From the NCBI RefSeq assembly GCF_025869515.1, contig NZ_JAOZVR010000008.1, positions 1-64,000 of the forward strand: a stretch of 64,000 nt of DNA, given 5' to 3'. A program made the position numbers and the translations under genes. Position 1 is the first letter of the stretch. Each line of letters begins with the position of its first letter. Under the pieces are notes generated by a model. The model did not search any database and was not told where the DNA came from. It saw only the letters and a program-made list of their open reading frames with translations. This DNA comes from Ferrovibrio sp. Its GTDB lineage: Bacteria; Pseudomonadota; Alphaproteobacteria; Ferrovibrionales; Ferrovibrionaceae. This document shows positions 57,177-64,000 of this stretch, in pieces.

Positions 57177-58064
57177 TTACGACCTGAAGAAATCGCGGAG
57201 CGCGACATAGGTCTCATCAGGCGCTTCCTCGGGCAGGAAATGGCCGCTGTCGACCGGGTGGCCCGACAGCGGCCCGCTCACCTTGTCGCGCCAGCAGTCG
57301 AGGACATCATAGGCCTTGTGCATCAGACCCTTCGATCCCCAGAGAATCAGGGTCGGACAGACCACCCGCTTGTCCTGATCGGCACGGTCATGTTCCAGGT
57401 CGATGGAGGCGGCGGCGCGGTAATCCTCGCAGCTGGCATGGATGGTGGCCGGATCGCTGAAGCAGCGCAGATACTCTTTCATTGCCTCCGGGTCGAAGAC
57501 ATGGCCGGCACCCGACCACTGGCCGGTCTTCTTGCGGAAATAGAATTCCGGATCGGCGCCGATCATGCGTTCGGGCATCGGCTCGGGCTGGATCAGGAAG
57601 AACCAGTGGTAATAGCCGGTGGCGACCTGCTGGTTGACGTTCTCATACAGCGTGCGGGTCGGGATGATGTCGAGGGTCGAGAGCTTTTTCACCCGATCGG
57701 GGAAATCCAGCGCCAGCCGATGCGAGACGCGGCCGCCGCGGTCATGCCCGGCGAGGAAGAAACTGTCGAAACCGAGCGTGGCCATCACCTTCGCCTGGTC
57801 GGCCGCCATGGCGCGGAAGGAATAACTGGAATGATCGGGCAGCGTCGCCGGCTTGGAACTGTCGCCGTAGCCGCGCAGGTCGGGGCAGACCACGGTGAAC
57901 TCCTCGGCCAGCCGGGGCGCCAGCCTGTGCCACATGACATGGGTCTGCGGATAGCCGTGCAGCAGCAGCAGGGCCGGCCCCTTGCCGCCGATGCGCAGGT
58001 TGATCTCGGCGCCCTCGCCGGCAATGCGTTTCTGCTCGAATCCGGGAAACAACACGCAGCACAT
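57177..58064 (-). CDS. Alpha/beta hydrolase, haloacetate (fluoroacetate) dehalogenase-like
   Basis: 295 residues. Catalytic nucleophile D108 with R109 and R112 (AGHDRGGRVSHRLALDFPDRV), H153-W154 (YYHWFFLIQPEP) as in the halide/fluoride pocket of fluoroacetate dehalogenases, and catalytic H275 (DSGHFLPEEAPD). The family splits C-F or C-Cl bonds, but close relatives are epoxide hydrolases. It lies three bases before the DUF502 gene. Confidence 0.88.
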   Translation of the reverse strand: MCCVLFPGFEQKRIAGEGAEINLRIGGKGPALLLLHGYPQTHVMWHRLAPRLAEEFTVVCPDLRGYGDSSKPATLPDHSSYSFRAMAADQAKVMATLGFDSFFLAGHDRGGRVSHRLALDFPDRVKKLSTLDIIPTRTLYENVNQQVATGYYHWFFLIQPEPMPERMIGADPEFYFRKKTGQWSGAGHVFDPEAMKEYLRCFSDPATIHASCEDYRAAASIDLEHDRADQDKRVVCPTLILWGSKGLMHKAYDVLDCWRDKVSGPLSGHPVDSGHFLPEEAPDETYVALRDFFRS

Positions 58065-58205
58065 CCTCCATCCGGGCCCGGCCTGGGGCCTGGGCAGGCT
58101 GGCAGTCTAGCAGGGGAATCAGGCGCTTGCATGCCCCGGCCGGGCGGCTAGAGTGAGCGGAAGCCGTTTTTTAGAGAAGACCGTTTCTGGGAAGGAATCA
58201 ATTTC

Positions 58206-58964
58206 ATGCGTCTGTCGGGCAAGGTGGCAATCGTAACGGGTGGCGGATCGGGTTTCGGCGCGGGCATCGCCACGCGATTCGCGGCCGAAGGCGCCGCGGT
58301 GGTGATCGGCGACCTCAACCTGGCCGCCGCCGAGAAGGTGGCCGGCGAGATCAACAAGGCCGGGCACAAGGCCCTGCCGGTGGCCGCCGATGTGAGCCAG
58401 GCCGTGCAGATGAAGGCCCTGGTGGCCAAGGCGGTGGAAGCCTTCGGCGGCCTCGACATCATGGTCAACAATGCCGGCATGCCGCAGCGCAACGCGTCGC
58501 TGCTGGACACCGACGAGGCCACCTTCGACAAGATTTTCGCCGTCAACGTGAAGAGCATCTATCTTTCGGCCATGCATGCCGTGCCGGAGATGCGCAAGCG
58601 CGGCGCCGGCTGCTTCATCAACATCGCCTCCACCGCCGGCGTGCGCCCCCGCCCCGGCCTGGTGTGGTATAATGGTTCTAAGGGCGCCGTCATCACGCTG
58701 ACCAAGGCGATGGCAGTGGAACTGGCACCGGAACAGATTCGCGTCAATGCGCTGAACCCGGTGGCAGGCCTGACCCCGATGCTGAAGGAATTCATGGGCG
58801 GCACCGAAACCGACGAGATGAAGGCGAAATTCGTCAGCACGATCCCGATCGGGCGTTTCTCGACGCCGACCGATATCGCCAATGCCGCGCTGTATTTCGC
58901 GTCCGACGAAGCCAATTTCATCACCGGCGTCTGCATGGAGGTCGATGGCGGCCGATGCATCTGA
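58206..58964 (+). CDS. Short-chain dehydrogenase/reductase
   Basis: 252 residues, classical SDR with TGGGSGFGAGIATRFAAEGA (nucleotide loop), NNAGMPQRN, IASTAG, and catalytic WYNGSKG; the C-terminus has VCMEVDGGRCI. Closest in style to glucose 1-dehydrogenase or 3-oxoacyl reductases. It overlaps the next gene by 10 bases. Confidence 0.93.
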   Translation: MRLSGKVAIVTGGGSGFGAGIATRFAAEGAAVVIGDLNLAAAEKVAGEINKAGHKALPVAADVSQAVQMKALVAKAVEAFGGLDIMVNNAGMPQRNASLLDTDEATFDKIFAVNVKSIYLSAMHAVPEMRKRGAGCFINIASTAGVRPRPGLVWYNGSKGAVITLTKAMAVELAPEQIRVNALNPVAGLTPMLKEFMGGTETDEMKAKFVSTIPIGRFSTPTDIANAALYFASDEANFITGVCMEVDGGRCI

Positions 58965-59527
58965 TCTCCCGCATTGTCCTGCTGGGCGCGGCCCTGCTGA
59001 CCGCAGCGCCGGCACTGGCCCAGCAGCCGGCGCAGCAGACCGCGCCTGCCCAGGCTGCCCAGCCCCAGACTGCCCAGCCCCAGACTGCGCCGGCCCGGAC
59101 GCCATCCACGCAGACTGCGCCTGCCCAGACTGCTCCGGCGATGCAGCCCCCCGGCCAGGCCGAATCGCCCAAGGCCGAACCGCCGAAGAAACCCGCCGCC
59201 AAGAGCAGCAACAGCAGCCCGCGCGGCACCACCCGCAGCATGGCTTTCGAAGTGCCGCCGCTGGTGCCGATTGCGGAAATCCCGCGCGGCAAGGCAGTGA
59301 CGATCCAGGGCGTGGTGCTGTCGCCGCAGGCCACCACCTTCGTGCTGAATGACGGCAATGCCAGCCAGGTGATCACCATCGGCCCGACCTGGCGCGACCT
59401 GACCAAGGTGAAGCCGGGCGACCGCGTGCGCGTGATCGGCCAGATGGACCCCTATGGCACGGCGGTTTTCCGCGCTGGCAGCATCCTGCTGGAAAACAAC
59501 CGCATCGTGGTGGTGCCGGCGAGCTGA
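58955..59527 (+). CDS. Secreted OB-fold-like protein with Q/A/P-rich linker
   Basis: 190 residues. Signal peptide (MHLISRIVLLGAALLTAAPALAQ), then about 60 residues made of QTAPAQ, QPQTA repeats, then a compact domain (RGKAVTIQGVVLSPQATTFVLNDGNASQVITIGPTWRDLTKVKPGDRVRVIGQMDP) like the OB-fold bacterial DUF family. It would be periplasmic, with the repeat as a wall-spanning linker. Start lies within the SDR gene end. Confidence 0.75.
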   Translation: MHLISRIVLLGAALLTAAPALAQQPAQQTAPAQAAQPQTAQPQTAPARTPSTQTAPAQTAPAMQPPGQAESPKAEPPKKPAAKSSNSSPRGTTRSMAFEVPPLVPIAEIPRGKAVTIQGVVLSPQATTFVLNDGNASQVITIGPTWRDLTKVKPGDRVRVIGQMDPYGTAVFRAGSILLENNRIVVVPAS

Positions 59528-59648
59528 TGGCGGCGAGTTAGGCCGCACCTCATAACCCCAGGTTAAGGCCCCTGGCCAAAAAGGCAGGCGACAGCCGCGC
59601 GCTGCGGGACAAGGATAGGCTTCGCGATTTCCTCGCCCGGAGCTTTGC

Positions 59649-61193
59649 ATGAGCGACATCCTGATCCTGCGCGGCAAGCATCTGCTGACCGATCCGCGCC
59701 TCAAAGCCGCCGGCCTGATCGCCGATGGCGCGGTCGCCATCCAAAACGGTCGGGTGCTGGAAACCGGCGCCTTCGCCGTGCTCTCTGCCAAACATCCCGG
59801 CGCCAAGGTGCTGGGCAACGGCAGGCAGCTGCTGCTGCCCGGCCTGGTGGATGCGCACAGCCATGGCCGCGGCCTCTCGCCGATCCAGAAAGGCGTGCAG
59901 AACGACTTCCTGGAGAACGCACTGTTCGACTGGGCCTATATGCCGGTGCTGCCGCCGGAACTGACCGCCGGGCTGTGTGCCTGGCGCCATCTGCGCAGCG
60001 GCTGCACGACTTTGCACCATAACGGCTTTGACGATGATGGTCCGGAAGGCGCCCGCCGCGCCCGCATCGCGATCAGGACCTATCTCGACAGCGGTATTCG
60101 CCTCGCCTTCAGCCCCGGCTTCCGCGACGAAAGCAAGCTGGCGATGGGCGGCGAGGACTTCCTCACCACCCTGCCCGACGAGTTGCGCGACAAGGCGCAG
60201 GCGCTGTTCGCCTTCGACCGCGACGCGCTGATGGACAGCTATTTCGGTCTGTTCGACGAGCTGTATTCAGATTTCGATGGCGACGACACCAGCATCCTGC
60301 TCGCGCCCTGCTGGGCCCATGGCGCCAGCGAGGACTTTCTCAACCGGGTGCGCGAGGCGAGCGACAGCCACGGCAACGCCATGATCCACATGCATCTGCT
60401 GCAAAGCCCGGTGCAGAAGCAGTGGGGCCTGCGCCGCAACAACAAGCCGACCGTGCAGTGGCTGCACGAGCTGGGCCTGATCAGCGAACGCACCGCTTTC
60501 GGTCATGCCATCTGGGTGACGGAAGAGGATATCGCGCTGATGGGCGCGCAGGGCGCCACGGTGACCACGCATCCGAGCTGCAATTTCCACATGCGCAACG
60601 GCATCACCCCGGTGATGGCGATGCGCAAGGCCGGCGTCAACATCGCCATGGGCATGGACGACAAGACCATCAACGACGACGAAGACGCCGTGATGGAACT
60701 GCGCATGATGCACAAGGTGCACCGGCTCAGCACCTTCGACCTGCGTGAACGCCCGATGGATGCCTACGAGGCGCTGGAGACCGCCACGCTGAATGCCGCC
60801 AAAGCCAGCGGCTTCGATGGCCGTGTCGGCGCGCTGCTGCCCGGCTGGAAGGCCGATGCCATTCTGGTCGACCTGGAGCGCGTGAACAACGATCCCTGGA
60901 CCGACCCCGCCTTCGATCCGGTCGAGGCCTTTGTCGAACGTGCGCTGGGCATGGATGTGAATACCGTGGTGGTCGGCGGCAAAGTCTGCGTCGAGGACCA
61001 CGCCGTGAAATCCATCGACGTGCCGGCGCTGTGCGATGAAGTGCGCAAATTCTGCAGCAAGGGCCTGACACCCGAGCATCGTGCCCGCGCCGACCTGCTG
61101 GCGCGCATCAAACCCTATGTGCAGGACTGGTATGCCGGCTGGGAAACCGGGCTGATCGACCGGCCCTTCTACGCGGTGAACAGCCGGGTGTGA
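59649..61193 (+). CDS. Amidohydrolase, TRZ/ATZ (cytosine deaminase) family
   Basis: 514 residues, metal-dependent TIM-barrel hydrolase. The metal site is LVDAHSHGRG near residue 73, with later histidines in MIHMHLLQ and the aspartate in MGMDDKTINDDED. Substrates in this family are deaminated or dechlorinated heterocycles, or purine-like compounds. No transporter or regulator beside it. Confidence 0.92.
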   Translation: MSDILILRGKHLLTDPRLKAAGLIADGAVAIQNGRVLETGAFAVLSAKHPGAKVLGNGRQLLLPGLVDAHSHGRGLSPIQKGVQNDFLENALFDWAYMPVLPPELTAGLCAWRHLRSGCTTLHHNGFDDDGPEGARRARIAIRTYLDSGIRLAFSPGFRDESKLAMGGEDFLTTLPDELRDKAQALFAFDRDALMDSYFGLFDELYSDFDGDDTSILLAPCWAHGASEDFLNRVREASDSHGNAMIHMHLLQSPVQKQWGLRRNNKPTVQWLHELGLISERTAFGHAIWVTEEDIALMGAQGATVTTHPSCNFHMRNGITPVMAMRKAGVNIAMGMDDKTINDDEDAVMELRMMHKVHRLSTFDLRERPMDAYEALETATLNAAKASGFDGRVGALLPGWKADAILVDLERVNNDPWTDPAFDPVEAFVERALGMDVNTVVVGGKVCVEDHAVKSIDVPALCDEVRKFCSKGLTPEHRARADLLARIKPYVQDWYAGWETGLIDRPFYAVNSRV

Positions 61194-61200
61194 GCCGTAC

Positions 61201-61734
61201 TCACCATTCCTGTTTGCGCCGCTGGGCGCCGACCGTGCCCTTCGGGCATTGCTTGTACAGGGTCTTGACCTGGCCGACTTCGGTGCGGCGGATATGCACG
61301 AGATAATCGGTCCAGGTCTTGAAGCCACCGACCAGGTCCTTCAGCACCACGCATTCGACCGGCGAGAAATCCACCAGCTGGCGCGAGGCCACGGTTTCGT
61401 TGGCGGCGCGCTGCGCGGCATTCGGATCGTCCGGCCAGTTGCGCTTGTAGGCGCCGGCGCGAATTTCCGTCGCATCCTGGAATTTTTCGGCATTGGCGGT
61501 GTCGAAGGCGGCCCAGAGATGGATGATGCTGCCATCGAGGCCGCGCCGGGCGCAGGCGCGCGCATGGTCGCGGATCACCATGCCGCCGCGCACCATGGCC
61601 TCGGCTTCGATCTCGATGGTGTTCATGCAGATGTCGGGGCGCTTGGCGCGCCGGCCCGGCCCCAGCCCTTCCTGCGCGACGGCAGGCAGCGCAATCGCGG
61701 CGATCAGCAGGCCAGGCAGCAGGCGCCGCAGCAT
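61201..61734 (-). CDS. Secreted hypothetical protein
   Basis: 177 residues with signal peptide (MLRRLLPGLLIAAIALPAVAQ). The mature part has four cysteines (DICMNT, HARACARR, PVECVVLKD, YKQCPKG), suggesting two disulfides in the periplasm. No family recognised. Its ATG overlaps the stop of the upstream 66-residue gene by one base (TAATG), so the two are coupled. Confidence 0.7.
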   Translation of the reverse strand: MLRRLLPGLLIAAIALPAVAQEGLGPGRRAKRPDICMNTIEIEAEAMVRGGMVIRDHARACARRGLDGSIIHLWAAFDTANAEKFQDATEIRAGAYKRNWPDDPNAAQRAANETVASRQLVDFSPVECVVLKDLVGGFKTWTDYLVHIRRTEVGQVKTLYKQCPKGTVGAQRRKQEW

Positions 61735-61934
61735 TATCGCTTGTTCGAGATCGCGGCGACGAAGGTGGCCGCGGCATCGGCGGCCACATCGACATGCGAG
61801 GACGCCACATTGGGGGTCTGGTCGAGCGCCTGCCGCACCGCCTGCGCCTCTTGCGGCGGCAGGCGTTTGAGGATTTCAGCGGTGCGCTCCGGCCCCGCCA
61901 CGCGCAGGAAAGCCACCAGCTTGTCCCGGCTCAT
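61734..61934 (-). CDS. Small hypothetical protein, FliG/MgtE-N-like helical fold
   Basis: 66 residues: SRDKLVAFLRVAGPERTAEILKRLPPQEAQAVRQALDQTP, a helical repeat style seen in FliG N-terminal and MgtE-N domains. The resemblance is by pattern only. Coupled to the secreted protein behind it. Confidence 0.6.
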   Translation of the reverse strand: MSRDKLVAFLRVAGPERTAEILKRLPPQEAQAVRQALDQTPNVASSHVDVAADAAATFVAAISNKR

Positions 61935-62045
61935 CTTGCTTTGCTCCCACAGGTCCGCATGGACCGGACTGTATTTTAGTGCAGTTCCGCCGCAATACCA
62001 GAGCGCGGTTAAGGCCCCGTTATCCCGAGCCTGCGCTCCGGGTCC

Positions 62046-62381
62046 CTAGCCCTTGGCCTTGGGTGCCGATTTCATCATCGCCAGGTAGATCGGCATGACG
62101 ATGTTGGTGAACTTGTTCTGGCCGTATTGCAGCTCGTCCATCGCCGCCTTGACCATTTCCACGGTCGGGTAATAGGGCACGATCACATAGCCATGCTTGC
62201 GCAGGGCGGTGACGACGGCATTCGCCTGCTTGGTGTAATTCTCGAAGAAGTAGCTGTTATCAGCTTCCTTGATGGCTTCCGAGATCACATCCACCGCGGC
62301 GATCGGCTTGATCGCCTGCGGGCGCCAGTTATAGCCCTCCGGCGGGCCATTCGGATTGTTGCGGTCGTCGGACGAGGCCAT
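62046..62381 (-). CDS. Hypothetical protein
   Basis: 111 residues, no signal, no family known. The middle (AAVDVISEAIKEADNSYFFENYTKQANAVVTALRKHGYVIVPYYPTVEMVKAAMDELQYG) is helical with one strand. It follows its upstream neighbour by one base, so it is in operon with it. Confidence 0.7.
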   Translation of the reverse strand: MASSDDRNNPNGPPEGYNWRPQAIKPIAAVDVISEAIKEADNSYFFENYTKQANAVVTALRKHGYVIVPYYPTVEMVKAAMDELQYGQNKFTNIVMPIYLAMMKSAPKAKG

Positions 62382-62382
62382 C

Positions 62383-63057
62383 TCAGCGGGCCGGCTTCGC
62401 CGTTTTCACCAGGGCCGGGTCGCGCAGTTCGGTCGACCATTCGCGGCCGGTATTCTTCAGCTCGGGCGGCTTCACCGCCGTCACTTCAGGCCGTTTGCTG
62501 TCGAGCGCCCGCACCGCATGGGCGACCTTGTGTTCCATCGCCGCATCGGAAGGCTGGCGCAGGCGCATCTTCAGATAGGCTTCGCGGAAGGCTTCGGCCA
62601 CGCGGCGTTCCAGCACGGTGCCGGGGCCGGCGATGCGACGGCGGATGATGATGCCCAGCGCATCGATATTGAGGCCGATGATGGCATGCAGGCGATAGGT
62701 CGGGTTGGTGAGGCCATCGCAGAGATTCTTCAGGGAGTCGGCATAGAGGGTGACCAGCGGATAGCCGAACAGGCTGCCCTGCCCCTTCAGGTCGAGCGCC
62801 AGATCGCGGATCCATTCGTAATAGCGGGCGCGGCCGATCGAATTGAACGAGGCCGACCCCCAGGCTTCCTTGAGGGTCACCAGCGTTTCCCGCGCGGCGG
62901 TTTCGAATTCGGCCTGGTTCTTCACGATCACCTTCTCGATCTTGCCCCGCAGTTCGGCATTCAGACGCACGTCATGTCCGCGCGCGAAATTCACCGCCTT
63001 GCGTTTCAGGTCGCCCCGGTTGGCGATCAGCCGCCCGGCAGCGTAAGGATCGAACAT
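62383..63057 (-). CDS. Hypothetical helical protein
   Basis: 224 residues from ATG 63057; ATG 63075 or 63147 would extend it. Helix-rich, with no signal peptide in the short form. The stretch YADSLKNLCDGLTNPTYRLHAIIGLNIDALGIIIRRRI is the best conserved-looking part. No family recognised. It heads the pair with the 111-residue protein. Confidence 0.65.
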   Translation of the reverse strand: MFDPYAAGRLIANRGDLKRKAVNFARGHDVRLNAELRGKIEKVIVKNQAEFETAARETLVTLKEAWGSASFNSIGRARYYEWIRDLALDLKGQGSLFGYPLVTLYADSLKNLCDGLTNPTYRLHAIIGLNIDALGIIIRRRIAGPGTVLERRVAEAFREAYLKMRLRQPSDAAMEHKVAHAVRALDSKRPEVTAVKPPELKNTGREWSTELRDPALVKTAKPAR

Positions 63058-63227
63058 CGCCCCTTGCTTTCGCATTACAACATCGCGCACCAGCGCCGCA
63101 GATCGACCATGATGGCCGAATCGGATGGTCCGCCATGAAATCATCGTGGCAGCCAAACCGCTTAGCAACAGGGAAAGCACGGCAGACCCCGGCAGACCGG
63201 GGGCGACTCCGGCCGTCTCGGGGACGA

Positions 63228-63416
63228 TCAGGCGTCGCGCTGGATCACGCGCAGGCGGTGGTTGCAGATGTCGATCTTGTCCGCCATGCGGGCGCGCCAG
63301 ATCTTGTCGGCTTCCTGTTCGCTGGGAAACGGGCCGTAGCGCTCTTCGGTTCCGGCAATCGGAGCCGGATCGGCCAGGTCTTTGAAAATCCCACCTTCGA
63401 CGTAAAACTTAGCCAT
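63228..63416 (-). CDS. DUF4170 family protein
   Basis: 62 residues from ATG 63416 (GAGG four bases upstream). Pattern YVEGGIFKDLADPAPIAGTEERYGPFPSEQEADKIWRARMADKID fits this small alphaproteobacterial family of unknown function. Confidence 0.75.
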   Translation of the reverse strand: MAKFYVEGGIFKDLADPAPIAGTEERYGPFPSEQEADKIWRARMADKIDICNHRLRVIQRDA

Positions 63417-63516
63417 GGTCCTCATCCTCCCGGCTCACTGGTCCGGAATGGCAATAGTATCTCGCAACTGCGAAGGAATTTGTAGCCCCTTAAAGGTTGT
63501 AAATCGGTAATGACCG

Positions 63517-64000
63517 CTACGGTTTCCGGGGAAACCGGGCGATCAGGGCCGGGCCGAGGGCGGCGACGGCATCGTCCCATTGCCCTGGCCGGGCCTGCCG
63601 GAAGCAGCGGACCGAAGGATAGAACGGGCTGTCCTGCCGCCCGAGCTGCCAGTACCACAGCAGGCCGAAACCGGGCGCCGGCAGCAGCAGCCAGGTCGGC
63701 ACCCCCAGCGCACCGGCCAGATGGGCGGCCGTATTGCTGGTGGTGATCACCAGATCGAGGGCGGCAAACTGGCTCGCCGCCGCATCCAGATCCAGCAGGG
63801 GATCGATGGCCGGATCGCGCCAGAGATCGACGCCGGCCGCAGCGCGTTCGGCCGCCGTGTCGCCGTATTGCAGATCGATCCAGAACAGGTCGGGCCGTGA
63901 CCGCAACAGCGGCGCCAGATCGGCCAGCGCCAGCGATTTCTGCGCGCCATAGGCGGCATTGCTGCTGCGCCAGGACAGGCCGATACAGGGACGGTCGCCG
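63517..64000 (-). CDS. TPR-type glycosyltransferase, C-terminal part (runs off window)
   Basis: The frame is open to the window end and lacks its start. The visible ~161 residues contain IGLSWRSSNAAYGAQKSLALADLAPLL, then WIDLQYGDT, LDLVITTSNTAAHLAGALGVPTWLLLPAPGFGLLWYW, the sugar-nucleotide and acceptor motifs of GT41/GT9-like transferases fused to TPR domains. The TPR part would lie outside the window. Confidence 0.85.
   Translation of the reverse strand, partial: GDRPCIGLSWRSSNAAYGAQKSLALADLAPLLRSRPDLFWIDLQYGDTAAERAAAGVDLWRDPAIDPLLDLDAAASQFAALDLVITTSNTAAHLAGALGVPTWLLLPAPGFGLLWYWQLGRQDSPFYPSVRCFRQARPGQWDDAVAALGPALIARFPRKP

Overview
The window looks like a GC-rich alphaproteobacterial chromosome segment. 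The evidence is a MipZ-type division ATPase, a DUF1489 protein, a tRNA-Tyr/tRNA-Gly/tuf cluster, an orphan FliN, and many TRAP and tripartite tricarboxylate (TTT) solute transport genes. The overall style suggests a free-living, metabolically versatile Rhodospirillales-like organism, but the species cannot be named from the sequence alone. No phage, IS element, CRISPR array or rRNA was seen.

Layout. 1-600: tRNA-Tyr, tRNA-Gly and the first 18 codons of tuf, all on the minus strand. 600-3500: rlmB, convergent with an iron block (Cys-rich protein, bfd, an unlisted 42-residue membrane ORF, bfr) that carries repeated operator-like motifs. 3.5-7.1 kb: a Bug-type binding protein and a formylglycine-type sulfatase, divergent from an IclR regulator. 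7.2-9.6 kb: tRNA-Thr, an NTF2-like protein, a frameshifted small gene, and a VWA/J-protein pair. 9.7-15.9 kb: a complete TRAP transporter (dctPQM) followed by a complete TTT system (tctCBA). 16-22.7 kb: mipZ, DUF1489 and a leucine/isovalerate degradation operon (liuB-liuC-liuD-liuE). 22.9-32.1 kb: an SDR, then a long co-directional minus-strand array (two thioesterases, isovaleryl-CoA dehydrogenase, a secreted hypothetical, RidA, an acyl-CoA dehydrogenase, a K+/H+ antiporter, two DsbA-fold isomerases, a DMT exporter) divergent from a LysR regulator. 33-40 kb: malic enzyme, tRNA-Leu, fliN, lipB, a repeat-rich gap, a Rossmann protein, GST and an AraC regulator. 39.9-40.6 kb is distinctly AT-richer.

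40.6-48.2 kb is the most coherent accessory region. A minus-strand sulfur/metal group (two YeeE/YedE halves, DUF2892, an HMA metallochaperone, acylphosphatase) diverges from an arsenic-type region: arsR1, a Cys-tailed FAD oxidoreductase and an MFS transporter, then arsR2, thioredoxin-type arsC, glutaredoxin-type arsC and acr3. An ATTCGT-N6-ACGAA operator-like sequence occurs in front of both arsR1 and the FAD gene, suggesting one regulon. This is the best candidate for a less-described resistance module.

48.3-64 kb: a chemoreceptor, a TetR-controlled Rieske oxygenase, a third Bug protein, an M81 peptidase, a P450/DUF502/dehalogenase-like trio with overlapping ends, an SDR, a secreted OB-fold-like protein, an amidohydrolase, a block of four unrecognised genes, a DUF4170 protein, and the 3' end of a TPR-glycosyltransferase-type gene running off the window.
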